The notes beneath the pieces were generated by a model. It saw nothing but the letters and a program-made list of their open reading frames with translations. It was not told the DNA's origin and did not search any database. From Planctomycetaceae bacterium (GTDB lineage: Bacteria; Planctomycetota; Planctomycetia; Planctomycetales; Planctomycetaceae): 19,358 nucleotides of DNA. Positions 1 to 7,558 of the stretch are shown here, one piece after another. The first letter of the stretch is position 1. Each line of letters starts with the position of its first letter. The position numbers and the translations under genes were made by a program. Where the stretch lies: NCBI GenBank assembly GCA_020426065.1, contig JAGQQT010000012.1, forward strand, positions 1 to 19,358, in the 5' to 3' direction.

Positions 1-54
1 GGCAGTGTGAATTTTCCATCAATGAATGGATTCAACCCGCTGCAACAAAAGTAA
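1..54 (+). CDS. possible 3' end of an upstream gene (partial)
   Basis: Frame 1 is open from the first base to a TAA at 52-54 and would encode the last 17 residues of a protein, ending NGFNPLQQK. The GalT-family start codon follows 30 nt later on the same strand, a spacing that would fit an operon. The piece is too short to recognise a family, and an open frame of this length can occur by chance. Confidence 0.3.
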   Translation, partial: GSVNFPSMNGFNPLQQK

Positions 55-84
55 ACGCGTTCCAGAGGAAGGCAGGGAGGAAAA

Positions 85-1068
85 ATGTCACCGGATCGGC
101 ATGAAGTCCGCTTCGACCCGATTCATGGCTGGCCTGTTATTTATGCCCCGCCGCGCGCCCGTCGGCCGATTTCACTTTCCGTCAACACGGGAAGCAATAG
201 CGATCAGGTCAATCCGTTTGCCGAACACTCAGAGCATCTCACTACCCCGGAGCGACTAGCGATTCGTGCGGAGGGGACTTTACCGAATCAACCCGGGTGG
301 CGGGTGCGGATCATCCCCAACAAGTACCCGGTGCTAGTAACACCGGATCCTGCCGATCCAGCCAGCCTGGCGAGCGGATATCACGATGTGATTGTGGAAT
401 CACCCCAACCGGTGGAAGTGCTCACGGAACTGGATGAAGAGCAGTTCCAGCAGATTTTTCTGGCTTACAAGATGTTGCTGCTGGAAATGCGGAATACTCC
501 CGGAATTGTGCAGGCCACTCTTTTCAAGAATCAGGGACGGGCGGCGGGAGCATCGCAGCCCCATGTCCATTCCCAGGCCATGGCCACCACGTTTGTGCCA
601 CCGGCCATTCAGCGGGAAGTCGATTATGCTCAGCAGCTCTGGCAGAGCGAAGGGGTCGATTACTATCAGAATCTGCTGGAACGGGAAATGTCCCATCAGC
701 AACGAATCGTCTTCTCAAATGAATCTGCGGTCGTGCTGTGCCCGGAAGTGAGTCGGTTTGCCTGTGAGATGCATCTGATTCCCCGGGAGCCTTCTGCCCG
801 CTTCGAGGATTGTGAATCAACGCTGGTGCGGGAAACGGCCTCCCTGATGCGAAGAGCGTTGCTGGCTCTGCAGAATGTGACAGGGTCCACTGCTTTCAAC
901 TATGTGCTCCATAGTGCCCCGTTTGCGGGAAACTCTCCGAAAGGATTTCGCTGGCACTGGGAAATCTACCCAAGGCTTTCCGGAATTGCGGGCTGGGAAC
1001 TGGGGCAGGAGAGCTTTGTGAATCCGGTTTTTCCGGAAACAGCAGCCCGTTTGCTGCGGGGGAACTGA
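85..1068 (+). CDS. galactose-1-phosphate uridylyltransferase-family protein (GalT/ADP-glucose phosphorylase-like)
   Basis: A 327-residue cytoplasmic nucleotidyltransferase of the HIT superfamily. GalT transfers UMP between UDP-glucose and galactose-1-phosphate (Leloir pathway); relatives act as ADP-glucose phosphorylases. The N-terminal RFDPIHGWPVIYAPPRARRP (9-28) matches the family opening, GYHDVIVESP (98-107) the conserved GxHEVxxESP block, and GASQPHVHSQ (155-164) the active-site HxHxQ, so His162 is the expected nucleophile. The second half has FNYVLHSAP (271-279) and WHWEIYPR (290-297), as expected for GalT. Length is normal. The start is set by GGGAGG at 75-80. Oddity: the usual CPxC zinc motif reads NPFAEHS (43-49), so both cysteines are gone, although the histidine positions (100, 160) are kept. 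The Ala and Val around the HxH motif are closer to the ADP-glucose phosphorylase branch than to E. coli GalT. Family assignment is firm; the substrate is not. Confidence 0.85.
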   Translation: MSPDRHEVRFDPIHGWPVIYAPPRARRPISLSVNTGSNSDQVNPFAEHSEHLTTPERLAIRAEGTLPNQPGWRVRIIPNKYPVLVTPDPADPASLASGYHDVIVESPQPVEVLTELDEEQFQQIFLAYKMLLLEMRNTPGIVQATLFKNQGRAAGASQPHVHSQAMATTFVPPAIQREVDYAQQLWQSEGVDYYQNLLEREMSHQQRIVFSNESAVVLCPEVSRFACEMHLIPREPSARFEDCESTLVRETASLMRRALLALQNVTGSTAFNYVLHSAPFAGNSPKGFRWHWEIYPRLSGIAGWELGQESFVNPVFPETAARLLRGN

Positions 1069-1209
1069 ATGATCAGGCGGTTCTGGCGGGTAGAGAACTT
1101 CGGTGTCTGACTGCTCACAACAGAATTCAGGAAAAACAAGCAGATTCTGCTGATTCCGGGAGTATTTCGGGGCATTTCCACGACTATTCCTGTATGAAAA
1201 AGAATCTGA

Positions 1210-1238
1210 TTGAGATCGAAAGAGGACACGGGTATAGT
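1210..1238 (+). promoter_or_regulatory. sigma70-type promoter for the SpoIIE phosphatase gene
   Basis: TTGAGA (1210-1215) and TATAGT (1233-1238) each match the sigma70 consensus at 5 of 6 positions and are separated by exactly 17 bp. Transcription would begin near 1245, about 40 nt before the ATG at 1284. The promoter lies inside the longer reading frame that begins at ATG 1194, which argues that the longer start is not used from this promoter. Confidence 0.6.
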
Positions 1239-1283
1239 CAGCGGTGCGATAATCTACGCCACATCGCTGCGAGGCCTTTTTGT

Positions 1284-2768
1284 ATGTTTCCTCATCTTGA
1301 CCAGGATGCATTGTCACTGCAGATCTTCCAGGGAATCGCAGAGAGTTCTCCCTGGCCGATCCTGGTTTGTGATGCGTCCGGCAGGATCTGCTATGGCAAC
1401 GCTCCCGCCTGGAGACTTTTAAACCACACCCCAAAGAGAAATGAGGAAGCCTGTGTTCAGGCTTATTTTGATTCTGCCAATCAGGATCTGATTCTCAATT
1501 CCTTTGAAGAGTTGATCTGCCCTGCGCAGGAAGCGGTCAGCTCGATGACGATCGACTGCCATCTTCCTTCCGCTGGAACAACCAGTCTGCCGGTCCGGCT
1601 CACCTTGCGGAAATTACTCCAGGAAGAGCCCGCTCAAATTGCCCTGTTCTTTGACCTGAAGCAGAACGACCTGAGTCTGCTGCAGCAGCAGGCGCTCATG
1701 CAGTCTCTGCTGGATCACACCGGTGCGGTTGTGTACGTGAAGGACTGCCTGGGGACTTACCTGTATGTCAATCATCTGTTTGAGGAACTGTTTGGGCTGA
1801 AGAATCGAAAAATTGTCGGTCTGACTGACTTCGACGTGTTCAGCCATGAGCTGGCCGAGAAATTCCGGAACAATGACCAGAAAATCATTGAGTCGAAAAC
1901 CACCCATCAATATCACGAAGTCGCCCCGCACGCGGATGGACTGCATTCCTACATTTCCATCAAGTTTCCGATCTTCGATCATGAAGGTCACGTGATGGGA
2001 GTGGGGGGAATCTCGACAGATATCAGCGAACAGAAGCACAACCGCAAAGAAATGGAAGCTGCACAGACGGTTCAGCGGCTGCTCTATCCCCGTCTGGCTC
2101 CCCACATCAGTGGATACGATATCGCCGGAGCTGTGCAGCCTGCAGAAACGGTATCCGGAGATTACTACGACTACATCGAGGTCGGCCCGCAGCGCGTGGT
2201 GATTGCCGTAGGAGATGTGAGCGGGCATGGCCTGGGACCAGCACTGGAAATGGTTGAAACCCGCTCCTATCTGCGGGCAATTCTGCGGACAGAAATCCGT
2301 CTCGACCTGGTCATGGAATGCCTGAATGAATTCCTCTGCAGGGATCTGCGGGAGTGTGCGTTCGTTTCATTGTTTCTGGCCGAGTTTGATTTTCTGCAGA
2401 ACAGTTTTTCCTATGTGGCTGCCGGACATCCTGGCGAGTTGATCCGTCAGGATGGAACATGCGAACATTTATCCAGCACTGGTCTGATCCTGGGAATAGA
2501 CGATCAGGCCAGCTATAGTCGATCGCCAGTCATTCCCCTGAATCCGGGGGATCTGGTTGTGCTCAGTACCGATGGTATCTCGGAAACCCTGGATTCCACG
2601 GGTGAAGTTTTCGGACGTTCTGGTATCCACGATTTTGTTCGTGCACATGCGGGCAGTTCCTGCAGTGAACTCGTTCATTCGCTGCTGGAAACGTGTAAAG
2701 CGCGGACCGAACCACGGCCCCTGGCTGATGACATGACGGTGGTCTGCATCAGGCGGGCTGCCCAGTAA
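1284..2768 (+). CDS. PAS-PAS-SpoIIE (PP2C-type) serine phosphatase, RsbU-like
   Basis: A 494-residue soluble protein. It has an N-terminal PAS-like sensor (about 12-130), a second, clearer PAS domain (about 135-250, ending GGISTDISEQ), a short helical linker and a SpoIIE/PP2C phosphatase domain (about 260-490). Phosphatase motifs are intact: SGDYYDY (291-297), GDVSGHG (310-316), AAGHP (379-383), STDGISE (428-434) and ADDMTVV (481-487), carrying the metal-binding aspartates. Family members dephosphorylate anti-sigma antagonists or related STAS proteins in partner-switching cascades, here presumably gated by a signal or ligand at the PAS domains. No anti-sigma kinase or STAS gene is adjacent, so the partner is elsewhere. 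I chose ATG 1284 because GAGG sits 9 nt upstream (1271-1274) and a good promoter lies downstream of the alternative ATG 1194. No transmembrane segment is seen. Confidence 0.92.
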   Translation: MFPHLDQDALSLQIFQGIAESSPWPILVCDASGRICYGNAPAWRLLNHTPKRNEEACVQAYFDSANQDLILNSFEELICPAQEAVSSMTIDCHLPSAGTTSLPVRLTLRKLLQEEPAQIALFFDLKQNDLSLLQQQALMQSLLDHTGAVVYVKDCLGTYLYVNHLFEELFGLKNRKIVGLTDFDVFSHELAEKFRNNDQKIIESKTTHQYHEVAPHADGLHSYISIKFPIFDHEGHVMGVGGISTDISEQKHNRKEMEAAQTVQRLLYPRLAPHISGYDIAGAVQPAETVSGDYYDYIEVGPQRVVIAVGDVSGHGLGPALEMVETRSYLRAILRTEIRLDLVMECLNEFLCRDLRECAFVSLFLAEFDFLQNSFSYVAAGHPGELIRQDGTCEHLSSTGLILGIDDQASYSRSPVIPLNPGDLVVLSTDGISETLDSTGEVFGRSGIHDFVRAHAGSSCSELVHSLLETCKARTEPRPLADDMTVVCIRRAAQ

Positions 2769-3137
2769 GCCTGCCTGCACAACCGTCACGATCCGGATGG
2801 GCGCTGCCTCCATTGCCTTTCCTTCGGATCCGTTGCAATCCGCAAGGGTTTCCCTGCTCACGTCTTCCAGCACCGCCGATAGAAACGATAGCCGAATTCT
2901 CCTTTGAACGGGATAATCCCGACAGTCGTAACTCCTCCCGCAGAACTGTGATTTTTGCCTCACAGACCAGACTAAGTCTTGATTGGAGTTCGCCTGCCCG
3001 TAATAGTGGAATATTCGGCATAACTTCCAAACATCAACTCCACGGAGCAGTTTGTCTACGCTTCCGCTGGTTATCGTTCATTGCCGCAATCAGGTGGCCA
3101 TCCTTCACAGGCAACCGGAGCCGGAGAGTTCATCCCC
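2769..3137 (+). other. 369-bp intergenic region before the HTH/acidic-repeat gene
   Basis: No convincing gene is present. A weak sigma70-like candidate is TTGATT (2979-2984), 17 bp, AATAGT (3002-3007), each 4 of 6. It is followed at 3009-3026 by GGAATATTCGGCATAACT, a gapped look-alike of the TTCGGATACTTT element found upstream of two other genes here. No strong terminator hairpin is seen after the phosphatase gene. An untranslated leader of about 120 nt would result from this promoter. Confidence 0.3.
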
Positions 3138-4781
3138 ATGTCGAGCAAGTACATCAATATCGAAGAAGCAGCAGGTCGTCTCAAGATGTCCGTGGACGAC
3201 CTGAACAGGATGCGGGAAAAAGGTGACATCCGTGCGTTCTCGGACCGTGGAACCTGGAAGTTCCGCAGCGAGGACATCGATGAACTGGCCCGCAACATGG
3301 AGCCGGATTCCGGATTCGACATCCCCAGTTCTGACATCCTGAAAGATGATCAGATTGGATCCGCTGCAGGTCCTGGCAGCCAGATCATCATCGATGACGA
3401 GGTCGGAGATCTTCCCACGGTCATCAGCAAGCAGTCTCCACTCGACCCCCCCAGTTCTGACAGTGATGTCCGTCTGGTTGTAGATCCGTCGATTGAATCT
3501 GATGACTGGGATGCTCTGGTTGAGCCGGGCAGTTCCCTGATGTCTGATGACAGCGACAGTGATGTTCAGCTGGCCGATGAGTCACTGAAAGATGTCGCTC
3601 CCACTCCGCTGCGAGCCAATGCCGAGAGTGAAGGAGATGACATTGACTGGTCATCGCTGAACGACAGCGATGTTCGCCTCACTCCGGTTGATGAAACCGA
3701 TTCTGATGTCAAACTGGAAGAGCAGCCTGCCAAGATGTCACTGGAAGACAGCGATTCCGATGTGACTCTGCAGGAACCGGAAGGGCTCGATGATATTGAT
3801 CTGGGACTGGGTGACCCGACTCTGATGACTGGTCATGATTCGGATTCCGATGTCGCCCTGATCGGTGTTGATGACGAAGCACATGAAAGCGATTTCCGTC
3901 TGTCTGGCATCCATGCCGACGACATCCCGGAAGGCCCGGGCAGCGACCTGACGCTGATGCCACCGGAAGATAGTGGAATTCGCCTCGAAGAAGTTCCCGA
4001 AGACAGTGAGTCCATCCTGAGCGATGTGATGTCAGACCCGGCCAGCGGACTCTCGTTTTCCTCTGGCGACAGCGGTCTGTCACTGGACCTGGCCCTCGAC
4101 AGCGGAATATCGCTGGAGGACAACTCCACAGATGATGACTCGATCACACTGGCTTCAGACAGTGGGATTTCCCTGGTCCCTGATACCGGTTCCGGTCTGA
4201 CTCTCGCCGATGATTACCAGGGGAATGCCACCATTCCGATGATGGGCGCTATGGATGACGATGAAGATGACACGTCATTCGATATGCCACTCCTGGATGA
4301 CAGTGGACCCGAAGTCCATGCTGATGATGACACCACGGGCGTGGTGATGTTTGACGATGACGAATCCGGCGAAACCATGGAGTTCGACTCTTCTGAACTG
4401 TCCGGCCAGGATGAATTCGTTGATTTCGATGATGACGAGGACAGCTTTGCCGAATTGAGCGACGGGGAACTGGAAGTTTCGGACGACCTGCTCGATGATG
4501 ATATCCTCGAAGCCGATGACGACGTTTTCGAAGACGAGTTCGAATCCGGAGAAAGCGTACCTGCTCTGGCTGTGCCAGGTGCTGCCCGTGCGGGTGGTGC
4601 TGCCATGGTCGCTGCAGACTGGGACATGGTTTCCTTCAGCCTGGTACTGCTCTCCACGGTCATGATGGGTGTCTGCACCCTGTTGATGTTCGACCTGGTC
4701 CGGTCGATGTGGGGCTTTGCTGAGCCTAACGGCGTCAACGGCATGGTACTGGAAGCCCTGCAGGGTTTGATCAAATCCTGA
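3138..4781 (+). CDS. excisionase/MerR-type HTH protein with acidic DSDSDV-repeat tail and C-terminal membrane anchor
   Basis: A 547-residue protein in three parts. Residues 1-55 form an excisionase/MerR-like DNA-binding domain: [21 protein letters not shown], then a G-T-W-K-F-R-x-x-D-I-D-E-L wing. Residues 56-475 are extremely acidic and hold about 14 copies of a short motif: DSDSDVxL in the first half (such as 107-113, 139-145, 205-211, 235-241), drifting to DSGISL/DSGLSL later (278-283, 311-316, 321-326, 341-346, 351-356), then runs of Asp. Near 497-521 is one strong hydrophobic segment ([17 protein letters not shown]...), leaving about 26 residues beyond it. The layout suggests a membrane-tethered DNA- or protein-binding factor, but no function is established. 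ATG 3138 is chosen over 3081 because GGAGAG (3123-3128) precedes it by 9 nt and the HTH starts at once. The acidic tail could also bind cations or basic partners. Confidence 0.88.
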   Translation: MSSKYINIEEAAGRLKMSVDDLNRMREKGDIRAFSDRGTWKFRSEDIDELARNMEPDSGFDIPSSDILKDDQIGSAAGPGSQIIIDDEVGDLPTVISKQSPLDPPSSDSDVRLVVDPSIESDDWDALVEPGSSLMSDDSDSDVQLADESLKDVAPTPLRANAESEGDDIDWSSLNDSDVRLTPVDETDSDVKLEEQPAKMSLEDSDSDVTLQEPEGLDDIDLGLGDPTLMTGHDSDSDVALIGVDDEAHESDFRLSGIHADDIPEGPGSDLTLMPPEDSGIRLEEVPEDSESILSDVMSDPASGLSFSSGDSGLSLDLALDSGISLEDNSTDDDSITLASDSGISLVPDTGSGLTLADDYQGNATIPMMGAMDDDEDDTSFDMPLLDDSGPEVHADDDTTGVVMFDDDESGETMEFDSSELSGQDEFVDFDDDEDSFAELSDGELEVSDDLLDDDILEADDDVFEDEFESGESVPALAVPGAARAGGAAMVAADWDMVSFSLVLLSTVMMGVCTLLMFDLVRSMWGFAEPNGVNGMVLEALQGLIKS

Positions 4782-4812
4782 GCACGCTCAACAGCATAAC
4801 TCGAAATTCACT

Positions 4813-4844
4813 TCAAAGGGCAGGTTATTGAATCTGCCCTTTGA
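4813..4844. terminator. hairpin between convergent genes, probable bidirectional terminator
   Basis: TCAAAGGGCAG (4813-4823) pairs perfectly with CTGCCCTTTGA (4834-4844); three further inner pairs, one of them G-T, leave a 4-nt loop. It lies between the HTH gene ending at 4781 and the GcvH-like gene ending at 4825 on the other strand, and overlaps the last codons of the latter. Neither flank has a long T tract, so termination strength is uncertain. Confidence 0.55.
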
Positions 4845-5277
4845 TCATGCGCTGGGTCTCTTCCCAGATGCTGGCCAGATGGTCGACATACTCCTGAGGT
4901 GTCATGACCTGAGGTGCGCATTTCAACGAAAACAGCCAGCCGGAACCGTACGCATCATCCGAGATGGCAGAAGGATCTGCCAGCAGATCTTCATTGAACA
5001 GGATGTCTGTTCCTTCCACCGGAGTTGTCAGGTTGGAAACCGCTTTCGAACTTTCGATCTCACCGATGGTCTGTTTGGCGGACACGGCACTCCCTGGATC
5101 CACATTCCACTCCAGGAAATAGACATCCTGCAGCAGACGCACAGAATAGGCCGTGAATCCGAAGCGGAAACGCTCTCCCTCCTGCTGCACCCACATATGA
5201 TTGGCGGCATACAGGCGATCAACCGGGAAGCGGGCCTGGTAGGAACCCATCATAAAAATCAGTTCAGAGGGGTTCAT
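4825..5277 (-). CDS. GcvH-like lipoyl carrier protein
   Basis: A 150-residue lipoyl-domain protein like the glycine cleavage H protein, which carries the aminomethyl group between the P, T and L proteins on a lipoylated lysine. The match is collinear: [22 protein letters not shown] (23-44) corresponds to the H-protein KEHEWV...GIT.Y region, [18 protein letters not shown] (72-89) carries the lipoyl-lysine at K78, and [13 protein letters not shown] (107-119) matches the PYGxGWL block. Length is near the family norm with a slightly extended C-terminus. The start at 5277 has AGGA 6 nt upstream; the upstream start codons have no ribosome-binding site. No gcvT, gcvP or lipoate ligase gene is nearby. 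It lies 141 nt downstream of the lipoprotein gene on the same strand and may share its transcript. It could be the organism's H protein or a paralogue with another partner. Confidence 0.85.
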   Translation of the reverse strand: MNPSELIFMMGSYQARFPVDRLYAANHMWVQQEGERFRFGFTAYSVRLLQDVYFLEWNVDPGSAVSAKQTIGEIESSKAVSNLTTPVEGTDILFNEDLLADPSAISDDAYGSGWLFSLKCAPQVMTPQEYVDHLASIWEETQRMIKGQIQ

Positions 5278-5418
5278 CCGCGTTCCTGCTCTTCCCGCAA
5301 AAGCCTGCCCTGCACACATGGGAGAAGTGTACCGTGTCCGGCAAGGCAACTGTCATAACCTGGAGACAGAATCTGAAGAACCCATTCGTCTGGGAGACCT
5401 GTCTTTGCTGCGGACAGT

Positions 5419-6600
5419 TTACCGAATTGTCTTCTGCGATTCATACCCGGTGGGCATGACGGGAGTTTCGTTGTGGGAAGGGGCGGGAGCATCTTCGTTT
5501 TCGGCTGTCAGGCGGTAAACATCCTGGCCGGACTGTTCCGGAAACATGCGAATCGAAGTAATGACCCGTTTCTGCTGGTCAAAATTCACTCCCTCCGCCT
5601 GGACCGTCATGTTGATCAGGTGATCAATCCGGGATTCGAGCGGAAGTCCGGTTTTGCGATCAATCGTGCACGTTCCGGCCGAATGACCATCACGAATCTG
5701 CAGCTGCACCGAATCCTGACTTGCCCCGGAAACGGCAACTGCGGGGCTGACTTTCCCCAGGATCTCCACCTTGGCATAGCTGGGATTGATTTCCCGGAGC
5801 GTGTAGGTGTTGTGAAGCGACATTGGAACAGGATCGTTGTAATTCCGCGACTTCGACCAATGTCCCCCCAGCCGGACAATCGTACCGCCATCCGGAGAGC
5901 TGGGATCGTAGGGAAGCAGCCCAATCGTGTCATCGACGAAATTGGCTATCCCATCCTGCCCGGAGTACTGGGCCAGAATTTCCGAGACGACCTGGGCTTT
6001 ATGGCTGGGAACCATCGCCAGGCACTTTTTCATGAATTCATTGAAATCGACCACATCAGTAATTTTGTTATCCGGACCAACCCAGAAGGAAAATCCATTG
6101 TTGATCATTCCATGATAGACCAGCACATTATCCGGAACAGGATAGGGAGGATTCCGGGAATCATAGGTCATGGTCTGACCGTTGATCGTACTGGTGTACT
6201 GGACCCGGTTATACCGAACACCAAACCGCTTATTCTGATCACGGATTTCTTCCACCGTGATGGACATGAACAGGTCGATGTTTTCTTTGGATTCGAGCGG
6301 TCCCTGAATTGTGTTTTGAGTCAGTGTTTTTTCAACGGTTTTCTGCAGCGGGAAGCGGTCGCCCGGTTTCAGGTTGATGGCCAGTTCCGCCCGGGCTTCA
6401 TTCGGGTCAGCGGGAGCATCATTGGCGAGCTGGTTGTCAGAGGAATCCTCCGACGTGGTAAACCAGGATTCATCAATGACTTCACCGGAATCGGGAGTCG
6501 AGTCCGCACAGCCACTCGACAGCAGGATCGCAACCAGCAGAGCACAAGAAACTCGACCATTGAGAAACCAACGGTCCTGAGGAATGCTGAGTGATCGCAT
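5419..6600 (-). CDS. predicted lipoprotein, possibly DUF6263-like
   Basis: A 393-residue exported protein. The N-terminus has basic residues, a hydrophobic stretch ([12 protein letters not shown]) and Cys31, so it should be lipidated (LLSSGC lipobox). An acidic Ser/Asp-rich spacer (32-70) follows, then a globular domain of alternating beta-type segments. The globular part reads like the poorly described bacterial DUF6263 family ([19 protein letters not shown] opening; [21 protein letters not shown] near the C-terminus), a tentative match from memory. No catalytic motif is evident. ATG 6600 has an excellent GGGAGGG about 5 nt upstream. It lies 141 nt upstream of the GcvH-like gene. Its upstream region at 6648-6672 contains a 25-bp module also present, split, upstream of the adenylate-forming gene. 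Confidence 0.82.
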   Translation of the reverse strand: MRSLSIPQDRWFLNGRVSCALLVAILLSSGCADSTPDSGEVIDESWFTTSEDSSDNQLANDAPADPNEARAELAINLKPGDRFPLQKTVEKTLTQNTIQGPLESKENIDLFMSITVEEIRDQNKRFGVRYNRVQYTSTINGQTMTYDSRNPPYPVPDNVLVYHGMINNGFSFWVGPDNKITDVVDFNEFMKKCLAMVPSHKAQVVSEILAQYSGQDGIANFVDDTIGLLPYDPSSPDGGTIVRLGGHWSKSRNYNDPVPMSLHNTYTLREINPSYAKVEILGKVSPAVAVSGASQDSVQLQIRDGHSAGTCTIDRKTGLPLESRIDHLINMTVQAEGVNFDQQKRVITSIRMFPEQSGQDVYRLTAENEDAPAPSHNETPVMPTGYESQKTIR

Positions 6601-6647
6601 CTTGCCCTCCCTGGCAAAATTTCGCTCGAACGTGTTCCGTTCGTCGT

Positions 6648-6672
6648 AAAGTATCCGAATTCCAATTCAGAC
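6648..6672 (-). promoter_or_regulatory. putative upstream regulatory module (contiguous form)
   Basis: On the gene strand this reads GTCTGAATTGGAA followed directly by TTCGGATACTTT, ending 47 nt before the lipoprotein ATG. The same 13-mer and 12-mer recur in the same order upstream of the adenylate-forming gene (11492-11548), but there 32 bp separates them. Whether it is a promoter element or a protein-binding site is unknown; GATACT is a plausible -10 but has no good -35. Confidence 0.35.
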
Positions 6673-6829
6673 GGGACACAGAACCAGGACGAGATCACTG
6701 CCCGGTTTCGGCATCATTTCCGCATTTCAGTACAGGTTATACGTCAGATCGGGATTCTGCGCAAAGGCCTATTTCCCTTCAGCACACTGCACCGTTCCGT
6801 CGAGAAACGGGAGTCGGCCGGTCATCTTC

Positions 6830-7198
6830 TCAGTAAGAGTAGTCATACTGGTAAGAATAGCCGGAATAGGGAAACGTCTGGTACTGGTAGTTGTAGCGGT
6901 AGAAGTAAGGGGGCGTTCCATAGTAGGGAGCCCCGTAGGGATACCGAAACTGCGGCTGATAGATGGGGCCGTAATAGGGACCGATTCTCGTGCCACCATA
7001 TCCGTAATACTGGCTGTAGGAATGAGAATGGCCTGGATGACCGTAACCTCCGTAGGGGTAGGAGGTTCCGCCACTATAAATTCCCCTCCCGTAATCCCGG
7101 CTGGAATCGGAACGCCAACTGTACCGGTCTGATCCGAAGGACTCGATACCGGTGCTGAGTACCCCGCACAAAGCGATAACAAACATGATTCGAGACAT
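6830..7198 (-). CDS. small secreted tyrosine/glycine-rich protein
   Basis: A 122-residue protein with a signal peptide (MSRIMFVIALCGVLSTGIESFGS, cleavage probably near residue 20-23). The mature part is low-complexity: I count 28 tyrosines, many glycines, prolines and serines, and almost no charged residues after residue 40. Motifs such as GGYG, YYGYGG, PYYG and YSYQYDYSY repeat irregularly. Such compositions occur in extracellular matrix, adhesive and cell-envelope proteins, where tyrosines can stack or cross-link, but no family is recognised. The start at 7198 is preceded by GGGTGATC, only a weak ribosome-binding site. An overlapping frame (6769-7206) starting from GTG lacks a clean signal peptide and is less likely. 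It is monocistronic and divergent from the MBOAT gene. Confidence 0.72.
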   Translation of the reverse strand: MSRIMFVIALCGVLSTGIESFGSDRYSWRSDSSRDYGRGIYSGGTSYPYGGYGHPGHSHSYSQYYGYGGTRIGPYYGPIYQPQFRYPYGAPYYGTPPYFYRYNYQYQTFPYSGYSYQYDYSY

Positions 7199-7558
7199 CT
7201 GATCACCCGTTTCTTTCCCGCACTGAACTGAATCCTCTTCTCTTGATCATGCCCGATCTTTCACCATTCGCAATTGGAATTTAATCGCAGGAATTCAGAT
7301 TCCGCAAAATTGCGACAACTGGAAGCTTCAAACTAAACCGCATGTTGTGTATTTCCCGCAAACCAGACTTGTCTGGTCCCCGGCAGGAAAGCGGGAATCT
7401 GAAAATACGGGAAAACCACTCTTCTCCCTGTTGCGGTGACGTATCGTTGTACGGTTCATGCGTTTCCGTGTGCCCTGTTTGTGCCCTGGGATATTCGCAT
7501 TGAATCCCTCAGCCCCGCTGAGTGTGGAATCCGGTTTCCCACGATTTGAGCAACGGAC
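7199..7558. promoter_or_regulatory. 360-bp divergent control region between the Tyr-rich gene and the MBOAT operon
   Basis: No gene is supported here. The region holds: CGCAA-AT-TTGCG-like symmetry at 7303-7314; a perfect 16-bp palindrome ACCAGAC-TT-GTCTGGT at 7362-7377; an outer inverted repeat TTCCCGC (7353-7359) with GCGGGAA (7391-7397) enclosing that palindrome; and a direct repeat TGTGCCCTG at 7469-7477 and 7480-7488 (11-bp period) followed by a -10-like GATATT (7490-7495). The arrangement suggests operator sites controlling one or both divergent units. Confidence 0.45.

Noticed and set aside
1194..1283. 30-residue N-terminal extension of the SpoIIE phosphatase from ATG 1194
   Set aside because: No ribosome-binding site, poor protein-like sequence, and a near-consensus promoter (1210-1238) lies inside it; ATG 1284 has GAGG at good spacing.
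2749..3030. 93-codon minus-strand frame in the gap before the HTH gene
   Set aside because: It needs a TTG start, overlaps the phosphatase 3' end, and its product matches no recognised family; composition looks random.
2813..3226. 137-codon plus-strand frame overlapping the HTH gene start
   Set aside because: It runs out of frame through the HTH domain, has Arg/Ser/Pro-rich low-quality sequence and no ribosome-binding site.
4214..4774. 186-codon Ser-rich minus-strand frame antisense to the acidic tail
   Set aside because: Poly-Ser is what the complement of Asp-rich GAT/GAC codons gives in this frame; it is an artefact of the acidic repeats.
4828..5358. 176-codon plus-strand frame antisense to the GcvH-like gene
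   Set aside because: It is almost exactly antisense to a clear lipoyl-protein gene; the translation shows no domain.
5473..6594. 373-codon plus-strand frame antisense to the lipoprotein gene
   Set aside because: It shadows the whole lipoprotein gene; the minus-strand product has a lipobox and strong ribosome-binding site while this one has neither and a random composition.
6769..7206. Alternative 145-codon minus-strand frame over the Tyr-rich gene
   Set aside because: GTG start and Thr/Pro/Ile-rich product without a clean signal peptide; the chosen frame has a clear signal peptide and consistent composition.
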